DNA of 13,837 nucleotides from Nitrososphaeraceae archaeon (GTDB taxonomy: Archaea; Thermoproteota; Nitrososphaeria; Nitrososphaerales; Nitrososphaeraceae). Shown in pieces: positions 1 to 6,435 of the stretch; positions within the stretch are counted from its first letter, which is position 1, and every line of letters starts with the position of its first letter. A program made the position numbers and the translations under genes. A model generated the notes under the pieces. That model was not told the DNA's origin. It made no database searches and was given only the letters and a program-made list of their open reading frames with translations. The stretch spans positions 1-13,837 of the forward strand of contig JAICHI010000014.1 of NCBI GenBank assembly GCA_025922735.1, written 5' to 3'.

Positions 1-21
1 AAAAGTGTATTTGAATGAGTG

Positions 22-53
22 CGTGAGACTCTACGCTCCTAGAGAGGCTCACG
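22..53. other. Stem-loop 1, unassigned
   Basis: CGTGAG at 22-27 pairs with CTCACG at 48-53. After an A/G mismatch, CTCT at 29-32 pairs with AGAG at 43-46, leaving a 10-base loop. It could be part of a structured RNA or an element inside the 3' end of a gene reaching in from the left. I could not match it to a known RNA family. Confidence 0.4.
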
Positions 54-64
54 TAGATCGCATC

Positions 65-100
65 CCCGCCAGCTGATCCCAAGATAGACCAGCTGGTGGG
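65..100. other. Stem-loop 2 followed by a T-run
   Basis: CCCGCCAGCTG at 65-75 pairs over 11 positions (one G-T wobble) with CAGCTGGTGGG at 90-100, around a 14-base loop, and is followed directly by TTTT. In a bacterium this would be called a terminator. Archaeal termination mainly uses T-runs without a hairpin, so this may be the 3' end of a structured transcript. It overlaps the end of the short open frame that stops at 76. Confidence 0.45.
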
Positions 101-271
101 TTTTGTTACCGGTTCGAAGCTATCGCTTTTATACATTACATCCCTCTTATCTATAGATGTGACAAAGATTTGACAATATAGCAGGTTGATTCCCAGATAC
201 AGCTAATTACATGAGGCATGTCATATCATTTGCACTAAAATGTATGGAGAAAACTATACCGCAAGTGCTCC

Positions 272-481
272 ATGGGGCCAATCAAACGGAAGGCTCAAAA
301 GGCAATTGAAGGAAAAATAAAGCTGGCAATGTTTGGAAAGGCGAAGTGCAGGCTTTGTGGGGACGAGGTCCGACTTGCATTGAAGCATTTGAGGGACAAG
401 CATGTGGAGATCTACCGCAGAGAAGTGGCAAGCAAGATGAAGATGTCAGGCGTTATGAAAAAGTACTTTGTTGATTATTGA
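272..481 (+). CDS. Small C2H2-type zinc-finger protein, 69 aa
   Basis: The product is small and strongly basic, with a compact metal-binding pattern: Cys26-x2-Cys29, then His39-x4-His44. The spacing C-x2-C-x9-H-x4-H is close to a classical C2H2 finger, so a zinc site that contacts nucleic acid or a protein partner is likely. Lysine and arginine flank the finger on both sides (KRKAQK near the N-terminus, KMKMSGVMKK near the C-terminus), which fits binding RNA or DNA. The ATG at 272 is the only usable start, because an in-frame TAA lies at 236-238. No strong TATA element sits at the usual spacing, so its promoter is unclear. It reads toward the ABCE1 gene with a 144-base gap and probably has its own transcript. 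The specific function is unknown. The whole chain is barely longer than one finger. Confidence 0.7.
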   Translation: MGPIKRKAQKAIEGKIKLAMFGKAKCRLCGDEVRLALKHLRDKHVEIYRREVASKMKMSGVMKKYFVDY

Positions 482-592
482 AGCCTGGAAAGGTTCCAAC
501 TGAAAAAGAGCGAATATGAATAAAATAATCTGGCAAATAGTGGCCTAGCAAGTCTACAAAATTTTGAAAATTGTCGTGACTGAAGCGGTATG

Positions 593-600
593 TATATAAT
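593..600 (+). promoter_or_regulatory. TATA box of the ABCE1 gene
   Basis: TATATAAT is centred about 29 bases upstream of the TTG at 626. Archaeal transcription starts roughly 25 bases past the TATA centre, so the transcript should begin at or just before the TTG, supporting that start. The rest of the 482-625 gap shows nothing else. Confidence 0.6.
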
Positions 601-625
601 GCTTTATTACAAAAATTACATATAA

Positions 626-2437
626 TTGGGCAATTCTGAAGCAGAAAGTACTCATCGAGTGGCAGTACTTGACGAGGAGTTATGCCAACCAAGAAAATGT
701 GGCCTGGAATGCATCGTCTACTGCCCAGTAAACAAGACTGGTGGTGAGTGCATTATCCAACGTCCAGATGACGGCAAAGCTGTGATAGCCGAGGATCTAT
801 GCACAGGATGTGGCATCTGCATCAGGAAGTGCCCTTTTGATGCCATAGTAATTGTCAACCTTGCAAAAGAGCTCTCCGAAGATAAAGTCCACCAGTATGG
901 CATTAATTCATTTAGGTTCTACCGCCTGCCGACGTTAAAGAAGTGTGCAGTTGTTGGCTTAGTTGGAAGAAACGGCATGGGCAAGTCTACAATTGTCAAC
1001 ATTTTGTCTGGCAATATGAAACCCAACCTTGGGAAGTATGATCAAGAAATTTCATGGGATGAGATTCTGAAATATTATCAAGGCACTGAAATGAAATCCC
1101 ACTTTGAAAAAATAGCAAATGGCACGATGCGCGCTTCGATCAAACCGCAGCTCGTCTACCTCATACCAAAGGCATTCAAAGGGACGCCAAAGGAACTGTT
1201 GAAGAGATATGACGAGCGAAAAGTGACTGACAAGTTAGTACCACAGCTTGGCCTGCAGAATATTTTGGATCGCGACATCGCACAGCTGAGCGGTGGCGAG
1301 CTCCAAAGACTTGCAGTGGCTATAGCTGCCGCAAAGGATGCTGAATATTATTTCTTTGACGAGCCATCTTCGTATAACGATGTCTACCAACGGCTTACCG
1401 TCGCCAAAGTGATAAGAGAGCTGGCGGAGCAGGGCAAGAATGTGATGGTTGTAGAGCACGATATGACACTTCTTGACTACCTATCAGACTATGTCCATAT
1501 TATTTATGGTGAGCCTGGAGCATACGGCATCGTTTCTGGCATGCAGAGCACAAAAGTGGGCATCAACAATTTCCTTGAAGGCTTTTTGCCTACTGAAAAC
1601 GTGCGCTTTCGAGACAAGGCATTCAGATTTGATATTGCTTCTTCAAACGAAGATGTCCTTCTGGATATCCCTATTGCCAGCTATGGCGACTTAACCAAAT
1701 CATTTCCATCCTTTAAACTCCATGTGGCGGGTGGCAAGATAAGAAGGGGTGGGATAATCGGAATCATTGGTGCCAACGCACTTGGCAAAACTACTTTTAT
1801 GCGAATGCTGGCAGGCGTAGACAAGCCTGATTCGGGCAAAATAGATATCGGCGCCACGATATCCTATAAGCCGCAGTACCTGAACCAAGACTATGATGGT
1901 GACGTACGGTCACTGATGTATACGGCATATATGAACCCAATTGAAGGATCATCTGTAGAACAGCAGATCATTATCCCACTGGGTGTAAAGAAACTCTTTG
2001 AAAAGAATGTCAAGAACCTGAGCGGTGGCGAGCTCCAGAAGGTCGCAGTAGCAGCGTCTCTCTTGCGCCAAGCAGATATTTACGCGCTGGATGAGCCGTC
2101 TGCATTTCTTGATGCGGAAGACAGGATAGCAGTAGCTAAGTTTCTCCAACGCTTTGTAAGGGCTCAGGGTAAGTCAGCAATTATTATTGACCATGATATA
2201 CAGCTGATCGATCTGGTGGCCGATAGTTTGGTAATATTTGAAGGACAGCAGGGCGTTGAAGGCTCTGCCACTGAGCCGATTAAAAAAGAGGAGGGTATGA
2301 ACCGCTTTCTCAAGGCACTTTCAATTACATATAGACGTGACGAAACAACGGGCAGGCCGCGCGTCAACAAAGAGGGCGGCAGGCTCGACCGCGAACAGAA
2401 GGAATCTGGCAACTATTACTACACGAAGATTCAGTAA
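626..2437 (+). CDS. Ribosome-recycling ATPase ABCE1/Rli1
   Basis: ABCE1 is the cytosolic twin-ATPase that splits ribosomes after termination. The N-terminal ferredoxin-like domain carries eight cysteines for two [4Fe-4S] clusters (C20, C25, C29, C33, C42, C59, C62, C65, C69 region, with CP pairs at 33-34 and 69-70). NBD1: Walker A GRNGMGKST 114-122, signature LSGGELQR 221-228, Walker B DEP 245-247, H-switch His278. NBD2: Walker A GANALGKTT 382-390, signature LSGGELQK 465-472, Walker B DEP 489-491, His523. Length (603 aa) is normal for the family. The TTG start is chosen because a TATA box sits 29 bases upstream. A GTG at 659 (codon 12) is the alternative and would begin almost at the conserved VAVLD. 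Oddities: the NBD1 D-loop reads SSYND rather than the usual SSYLD, and the NBD2 P-loop has Ala385 where Gly is usual. Its stop touches the ATG of the next gene, so the two form an operon. Confidence 0.96.
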   Translation: MGNSEAESTHRVAVLDEELCQPRKCGLECIVYCPVNKTGGECIIQRPDDGKAVIAEDLCTGCGICIRKCPFDAIVIVNLAKELSEDKVHQYGINSFRFYRLPTLKKCAVVGLVGRNGMGKSTIVNILSGNMKPNLGKYDQEISWDEILKYYQGTEMKSHFEKIANGTMRASIKPQLVYLIPKAFKGTPKELLKRYDERKVTDKLVPQLGLQNILDRDIAQLSGGELQRLAVAIAAAKDAEYYFFDEPSSYNDVYQRLTVAKVIRELAEQGKNVMVVEHDMTLLDYLSDYVHIIYGEPGAYGIVSGMQSTKVGINNFLEGFLPTENVRFRDKAFRFDIASSNEDVLLDIPIASYGDLTKSFPSFKLHVAGGKIRRGGIIGIIGANALGKTTFMRMLAGVDKPDSGKIDIGATISYKPQYLNQDYDGDVRSLMYTAYMNPIEGSSVEQQIIIPLGVKKLFEKNVKNLSGGELQKVAVAASLLRQADIYALDEPSAFLDAEDRIAVAKFLQRFVRAQGKSAIIIDHDIQLIDLVADSLVIFEGQQGVEGSATEPIKKEEGMNRFLKALSITYRRDETTGRPRVNKEGGRLDREQKESGNYYYTKIQ

Positions 2438-3310
2438 ATGCCGCACATGCTGAAAAACATACTATCAAACATTCTATCATCAGACGAAGTCTCACAAGTA
2501 TATTCCGCATTTGACCAGATAGGTGATATTGTAATCATCAAAATACCTAACGAGCTGATGCCAAAAAAGAAGTTTATAGCTGACACGATCCTTGCTCATG
2601 TTAAGAGTGCCAAGGCGGTTTTTGCTCAGGTCTCGCCAGTGAGAGGCGATTATCGCGTCCGCAACTTGGAGTTCATTGCAGGCGAGAACAGGACAATTAC
2701 GGAGTACAAGGAGCATGGCTGTAGGTTTAGAGTAGATGTCGCCAAAACATACTTTTCACCCCGGCTCTCAACGGAGAGGCTCAGGATTGCAAACATGGTG
2801 GGCGAAGGCGAAACCATAGTCAATATGTTCGCAGGAGTGGGCACCTATTCGATTCTGATGGCAAGAATGAACAAGACGTGTAAAGTCTATAGCATTGATT
2901 CTAATGCTGTTGCTGCAGAATTGTGCGAAGCAAATGCTAAGTTGAACAAGGTACAGGACAGGGTTGTTTCAATTCATGGAGATGCTGGTGAAGTAATCAA
3001 AGATAAACTTGCAGGTCAGGCCGACCGAGTGCTTATGCCGCTTCCTGAGAGCGCGAAAGAGTTCGTTGATTCTGCAGTGCTTGCACTCAAGAAAAAAGGT
3101 GTTGTGCATTATTTCATTCATATCAGGGCCGACAACAAGAAGACAAGCAAGAATCTGGGATTACAGGACGCACACAAAGCTTTTGTAAAATACAACCATG
3201 TTGTGCAGCAGGCTAGAGTGGTGAGAGGGGTAGGCCCAAGGATATATCAGATAGTGGCTGATGTTTTAGTGAAAACTAGCCCTGCTTTTCCTCTTCCCTC
3301 GGCGCAGTAA
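2438..3310 (+). CDS. Trm5/Taw2-family tRNA methyltransferase
   Basis: A class I S-adenosylmethionine enzyme of the archaeal Trm5 family, whose members methylate N1 of guanosine 37 next to the tRNA anticodon; related Taw2 enzymes act in wyosine synthesis. Visible marks: the family N-terminal motif FDQIGDIVIIKIP at 25-37, FSPRLSTER at 106-114 (its arginine belongs to the active site in Trm5), the SAM-binding loop NMFAGVGTYS at 127-136 and an acidic motif II in YSIDSN. Motif IV reads LMPLP instead of the NPP/NLP form I associate with Trm5, so exact specificity is uncertain. Length (290 aa) suits an archaeal Trm5 without an extra N-terminal domain. The ATG at 2438 follows the ABCE1 TAA with no gap; ATG 2447 (codon 4) is an alternative. 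No promoter of its own is seen, so it is co-transcribed with ABCE1. The last 35 bases overlap the convergent membrane-protein gene. Confidence 0.85.
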   Translation: MPHMLKNILSNILSSDEVSQVYSAFDQIGDIVIIKIPNELMPKKKFIADTILAHVKSAKAVFAQVSPVRGDYRVRNLEFIAGENRTITEYKEHGCRFRVDVAKTYFSPRLSTERLRIANMVGEGETIVNMFAGVGTYSILMARMNKTCKVYSIDSNAVAAELCEANAKLNKVQDRVVSIHGDAGEVIKDKLAGQADRVLMPLPESAKEFVDSAVLALKKKGVVHYFIHIRADNKKTSKNLGLQDAHKAFVKYNHVVQQARVVRGVGPRIYQIVADVLVKTSPAFPLPSAQ

Positions 3311-3497
3311 GCATTGTATATCCTATCCACCCAAGCACGGTCAGAAGGATTGTTACTGCAGCTAAGGCGGTAAACTGCAGTATCAGCATACTCCATTCTG
3401 TACCAAGCAGGAAATAGGCGTAAGTGATAAACACCGCAATAGAAACAAAAAGAAGGACAGCGCCGGCTCCTTTGCTCCCCTTTCTTTTAACATTCAT
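3276..3497 (-). CDS. Small two-helix membrane protein, 73 aa
   Basis: After a basic N-terminus (MNVKRKGSKG) there are two hydrophobic stretches, about residues 12-31 and 36-62, and a short charged tail (REEEKQG). The positive-inside rule suggests a cytoplasmic N-terminus and a hairpin in the membrane. The family is not recognised. A minus-strand ATTATTAA at 3521-3528 is centred about 27 bases upstream of the ATG, which supports a real, separately transcribed gene. It lies 35 bases after the Ard1/RimI stop in the same direction, and its 3' end overlaps the Trm5-family gene by 35 bases. Function cannot be assigned. It could be a small membrane-complex subunit or a conserved lineage protein. Confidence 0.65.
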   Translation of the reverse strand: MNVKRKGSKGAGAVLLFVSIAVFITYAYFLLGTEWSMLILQFTALAAVTILLTVLGWIGYTMLTAPREEEKQG

Positions 3498-3520
3498 AGC
3501 GGAAAGGCATTTGCAGCATC

Positions 3521-3528
3521 TTAATAAT
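3521..3528 (-). promoter_or_regulatory. TATA-like element of the 73-aa membrane protein gene
   Basis: On the minus strand this reads ATTATTAA and is centred about 27 bases before the ATG at 3497, predicting a leaderless transcript separate from the upstream acetyltransferase gene. Confidence 0.5.
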
Positions 3529-3532
3529 CTTT

Positions 3533-4033
3533 TTAGCTCAGCTCTAGCGCCATAAGGTAGGCGTCCTCGCCGTCCCTGTAATAGGATCGCAACTTGGATT
3601 TTATCTCAAAATGCAATTTCTGATACATCTTGATTGCGCTTGTATTGCTGATTCTTACCTCTAAGTATATCTCGTCAGCTTTTCTGTACATTGCGCCGTT
3701 AATTCCTTCAATCATCAGTGCCTTGCCAATGCTCTTACCTCTGTGCTCTTCTAACACCGCAACAGAAACAACGTGGCCCTTCTTAACAAAGCCTAGTTTG
3801 CGAAAGTTTGAAAACCCAAACTCAATCTTGCACATGATGTAGCCGATTATTTTGCTGTTCAGCTCTGCAACGATGAATGCCTCTGGAAGCTCTCGCAGAA
3901 TCGATTCAAAAAAGTAGTCTGAGTAGTGCTCTGGCAGAGCGGCCATGTTAATATCTATTACCACTTGGAGATCACTCGCTTCGCAGCGGCGTATAACATA
4001 GTCGCCCACTTTTCGCAGAGGAGCTGTTTGCAA
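3533..4033 (-). CDS. N-terminal protein acetyltransferase, Ard1/RimI type
   Basis: A single-domain GNAT enzyme that moves acetyl from acetyl-CoA to protein N-termini. It resembles Sulfolobus Ard1 along its whole length as I remember that protein: IRRCEASDL near the N-terminus, the GYIMCKIEFGFSN stretch, KKGHVVSVAVLEEHRGKSIG holding the acetyl-CoA loop (RGKSIG in place of the R/Q-x-x-G-x-G/A pattern), EIYLEVRISN and the C-terminal YYRDGEDAYLM. At 166 aa it is a normal length. The TTG at 4033 leaves a tail before the fold like that of Sulfolobus Ard1. A GTG at 4009 (codon 9) is an alternative, with a TATA-like TTATTACT about 27 bases before it. It is transcribed away from the M50 protease gene. 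The likely substrates are nascent proteins after methionine removal. Confidence 0.9.
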   Translation of the reverse strand: MQTAPLRKVGDYVIRRCEASDLQVVIDINMAALPEHYSDYFFESILRELPEAFIVAELNSKIIGYIMCKIEFGFSNFRKLGFVKKGHVVSVAVLEEHRGKSIGKALMIEGINGAMYRKADEIYLEVRISNTSAIKMYQKLHFEIKSKLRSYYRDGEDAYLMALELS

Positions 4034-4061
4034 AGTAATAACTACAACATCAGAAACACAC

Positions 4062-4069
4062 TATTTAAT
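4062..4069. promoter_or_regulatory. TATA-like element between divergent Ard1 and M50 genes
   Basis: TATTTAAT (ATTAAATA on the other strand) is nearly symmetric. It lies about 33 bases before the Ard1 TTG on the minus strand and 64 bases before the protease GTG. It best serves Ard1 and could in principle direct transcription both ways. Confidence 0.4.
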
Positions 4070-4098
4070 CTTACATGTCCTCTGTATGACAACAATAC

Positions 4099-4105
4099 TT
4101 TAATT
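4099..4105 (+). promoter_or_regulatory. TATA-like element of the M50 protease gene
   Basis: TTTAATT is centred 28 bases upstream of the GTG at 4130. That spacing is the reason for choosing this start. The match to a TATA box is weaker than at other genes of the window. Confidence 0.4.
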
Positions 4106-4129
4106 GGATTAACCCAAAAGAAATCTTCA

Positions 4130-5290
4130 GTGGCTACTACTTTCCTGAACAGCGATTATTCTCGTGTAGTTCCAATAGTTTCATCATTCTTTACATTAAA
4201 AGATATACAGCTGAACGTCAGGGAAGACTACATTGAGTTCCTGGTAGCCGATACTGACATCAAGGATAAGTTCCCGATCTTACTTAAAGAGCTGAGCAAG
4301 ATCGGCATGGTCCCTACTGCCAGAAGGCAGAAATATTTCTCAAGACTGATGCCTGCCTTGTCGTCTGCCATAAGGCTCCAGATAGAGGATGGCGTAGTTA
4401 TCGCTGTATTTAAGGTTCCAAAACAAAAGATTAGAGCCAAAAGAAAACTGCCTTTGCATCTAATATTCTTTGCAATTGCCGTCACCTTTGTATTCTACGA
4501 CGGCTTCATGCGCTCAAACAGTATATTTGCAAAGACCTATGTAAGCGATCCTGTCCTGCTTGCAGGAGCTTACACAATATCGCTCATGGGCATACTGGGT
4601 ATACATGAGCTTGGACATATGATAGCTCTCAAGCATTATAATATCAAAGCATCATGGCCATATTTTATACCAGGTGTTCCCGGCTTTATACCGACATTTG
4701 GCGCCTTGATAACCCAGCAGAGTAATATGCCCAACAGAAATGTCATGTTTGACGTAGGGATTGCTGGACCAATTGCAGGGTTGATAATAACGGTAATTGT
4801 ATCGATCTATGGCTCTGCTATATCTACCCTCATACCTCTAGATGAGTACCAGAGGCTATCTGAGGAAGACAGGCTATTTTCATTCAATACTTGCCTGCTC
4901 ATGATTGCTACACTCCATATGACCGACAAGGTGGTGGAGAACATGGTTCTAGTAATGTCGCCTCTTCTTTTTGCTGCCTGGATAGGATTTGCACTTACGT
5001 CAATCAACCTTGTCCCTGCTTGGCAGCTTGACGGCGGGCATCTTGCTCGTGCTATGTTTGGAGAGCGCTGGCACAGAATTATAACATATGCAGGCATAGG
5101 AGCGCTGTTTCTGATGGGATTTTGGCCGATGGCAATACTAGTCCTGATACTTAGTCAGAGGATCCCTAGTAATGCTCCCCTAGATGACGTCACATCACTC
5201 TCCCAAAGGCGCAAGATGCTCTTTTTCATAACCCTTGGCATCGCCATAGTAACTGCACCAATCCCAAGCTCTATCCTGCCTTGGGCTTGA
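4130..5290 (+). CDS. M50 (site-2 protease-like) membrane zinc metalloprotease
   Basis: A polytopic intramembrane protease of the S2P family, which cuts membrane-bound proteins, often anti-sigma-like regulators or signal-peptide remnants. With the GTG start it has 386 aa. A soluble N-terminal part of about 110 residues is followed by some six hydrophobic segments. Zinc site: HELGH at 159-163 inside a helix, completed by the late NLVPAWQLDGG motif with Asp301. FIPTFGALI after the first motif is typical of the S2P branch shared with plant EGY proteins. The frame stays open upstream to 3926, but that part is antisense to Ard1 and reads as low-quality protein. GTG 4130 has a TATA-like TTTAATT 28 bases before it and begins where the protein-like sequence starts. 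Its end overlaps the convergent LarA-domain gene by 20 bases. The substrate is unknown. Confidence 0.88.
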   Translation: MATTFLNSDYSRVVPIVSSFFTLKDIQLNVREDYIEFLVADTDIKDKFPILLKELSKIGMVPTARRQKYFSRLMPALSSAIRLQIEDGVVIAVFKVPKQKIRAKRKLPLHLIFFAIAVTFVFYDGFMRSNSIFAKTYVSDPVLLAGAYTISLMGILGIHELGHMIALKHYNIKASWPYFIPGVPGFIPTFGALITQQSNMPNRNVMFDVGIAGPIAGLIITVIVSIYGSAISTLIPLDEYQRLSEEDRLFSFNTCLLMIATLHMTDKVVENMVLVMSPLLFAAWIGFALTSINLVPAWQLDGGHLARAMFGERWHRIITYAGIGALFLMGFWPMAILVLILSQRIPSNAPLDDVTSLSQRRKMLFFITLGIAIVTAPIPSSILPWA

Positions 5291-6392
5291 GCAGGGTTAT
5301 GTCTGCGTTTGATAAGACGAGTGTCTTGAAGTTCTTGCCATGCTTTTCTTGCAATTTTTGCAAGATGTCCCTTGTGCCAGAGTAGGTGGTAAAACCAAGT
5401 TTTGTTTTGGTGTAATAATGGGGCAGGGTAGAGACAAGCCCCATCTCATATTTCAGCCGCAGTTCTTCGATGAACAGCAAATGTTCAAGACCATCGATGT
5501 AGGGACTTAGGTGCAGCTGCTCTGGCTTGAGCCGGCCATCTATGAACATCTGAAGCGCTCCGCCCCCAACTCCTTCGCGGGTTTCTGCAAGCAGTATTGC
5601 CGTGCCGCCCTCCTTGACGATGTGGATTGAGTTCCAAAGTGAGTTGAGCGCACTGGCAAGCGTCGAATGTGTGCTGGCTTCGTCGCTTGCACTTATTATG
5701 GCACATTTGACCGGCTCAGCCTCCACGATCGAGATTGACTGAAGTTGCGCAATTGCCTTGTCAAACGCTTCCTTGATGCTTCCGATATGGATTCCCACAA
5801 CATTGTCACCGTTAGCCACCAGTTCAATAGATATCGCCGGTATGCTCTCAATTGCAGAAGTGGCGATCTTGAGAGGATCTCCTTTAACTCCAGGTGCTGG
5901 CCTATTGTCCTTTCTTGCCTTGAACGCCTCTGCCATCTGATCCGCAAGCAAATTACGCAGTAAAATAGTCGGCGCACCTGCGAATCCAAACAGCGGATCG
6001 TATGCAACACTTGAAACAATGATGGTGTTCTGGAACTTGGCCATTCGTTCATTCAGTGACTGGTAACCGATGCGATTGATTGAGGTTGTTTCGATGCCGG
6101 TCAAGTTGGCGCGCAAGATGCTTGCGATCTTGTGCGGAACATCGATTGTAAAGCTGAACCCCCTTGTATGGGCTTCTTCTGCAAGCATCATTATAATCTT
6201 GGCCGCAGCCTTTGAGCCAGACAGCCCTAGAAAGAGCATTTTATCAGTTAGGGGCACGCCAGATGTTATTGCTGTCTTGGCGTCTTGTTGCAGTGGCACC
6301 TGAAATGTGGAAGAGATCTGGTTTGCTAAGTTTTCAAACTTGATGTCGAGCACCACATCGGTATTGCCGTACCTTAGCCAAATCTCCGGCAT
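5271..6392 (-). CDS. LarA-domain (DUF2088) protein, divergent
   Basis: The 373-residue product has the outline of the LarA family (nickel-pincer lactate racemase and relatives): an N-terminal strand with LRYGNTDVVLDI at 6-17, a central loop FGFAGAPTILL at 135-145 corresponding to the family's GGFSGG-K-PG loop, and a late GGTAILLAETREGVGGGAL stretch matching the family's GG-IIL-A-(C/E)-DG-G segment. In known LarA enzymes a lysine near the central loop carries the pincer nucleotide. Here the loop has Thr142 where I expect that lysine, and the usual His-rich metal motifs are not obvious. Racemase activity is therefore doubtful, although the fold assignment seems sound. The minus-strand TTTATTTTAA at 6415-6424 lies 27 bases before the ATG. 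No maturation genes (LarB, LarC, LarE) are next to it. The actual substrate is unknown. Confidence 0.72.
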   Translation of the reverse strand: MPEIWLRYGNTDVVLDIKFENLANQISSTFQVPLQQDAKTAITSGVPLTDKMLFLGLSGSKAAAKIIMMLAEEAHTRGFSFTIDVPHKIASILRANLTGIETTSINRIGYQSLNERMAKFQNTIIVSSVAYDPLFGFAGAPTILLRNLLADQMAEAFKARKDNRPAPGVKGDPLKIATSAIESIPAISIELVANGDNVVGIHIGSIKEAFDKAIAQLQSISIVEAEPVKCAIISASDEASTHSTLASALNSLWNSIHIVKEGGTAILLAETREGVGGGALQMFIDGRLKPEQLHLSPYIDGLEHLLFIEELRLKYEMGLVSTLPHYYTKTKLGFTTYSGTRDILQKLQEKHGKNFKTLVLSNADITLLKPKAG

Positions 6393-6414
6393 AGAGTCTC
6401 TGTGTTATGAAGGG

Positions 6415-6424
6415 TTAAAATAAA
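6415..6424 (-). promoter_or_regulatory. TATA box of the LarA-domain gene
   Basis: The minus strand reads TTTATTTTAA, centred about 27 bases before the ATG at 6392, so the mRNA should be leaderless. The same 43-base spacer must also hold the promoter of the divergent pyrE, for which only a weak TTATGAA-like match at about 6405-6410 is seen. Confidence 0.55.
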
Positions 6425-6435
6425 TCCTTTTTTAC

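Larger units (their letters stand above)
1..271. other. Left-edge region with no assignable gene
   Basis: No recognisable gene lies here. Plus-strand codons from base 2 to the TGA at 74-76 stay open (24 codons), so this could be the last part of a protein cut off by the window. A minus-strand frame is also open from an ATG at 136-134 to the left edge, in the same codon register. I cannot tell which, if either, is coding, and neither gives a motif I know. Two stem-loops occupy 22-53 and 65-100. A TATA-like TTTTATAC at 127-134 is followed by AT-rich sequence. No tRNA fold fits: the GGTTCGAA at 111-118 looks like a T-loop, but its flanks do not pair. Confidence 0.3.

Noticed and set aside
65..104. 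Rho-independent terminator at the second stem-loop
   Set aside because: The window is archaeal, where hairpin-plus-T termination is not the rule, and no upstream gene is defined. It is kept only as an unassigned stem-loop.
95..130. tRNA 3' half suggested by GGTTCGAA at 111-118
   Set aside because: The bases on either side cannot form a five-pair T-stem or an acceptor stem, and no D or anticodon arm is found.
3926..4129. Upstream extension of the M50 protease frame from an ATG at 3926
   Set aside because: It lies antisense to the well-supported Ard1 gene, does not look like protein of the family, and lies upstream of the TATA-like element serving GTG 4130.
5485..6052. Long open frames overlapping the LarA-domain gene in other registers
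   Set aside because: They are rich in Arg, Cys and Ser, lack family motifs and lie inside a gene with clear family features.
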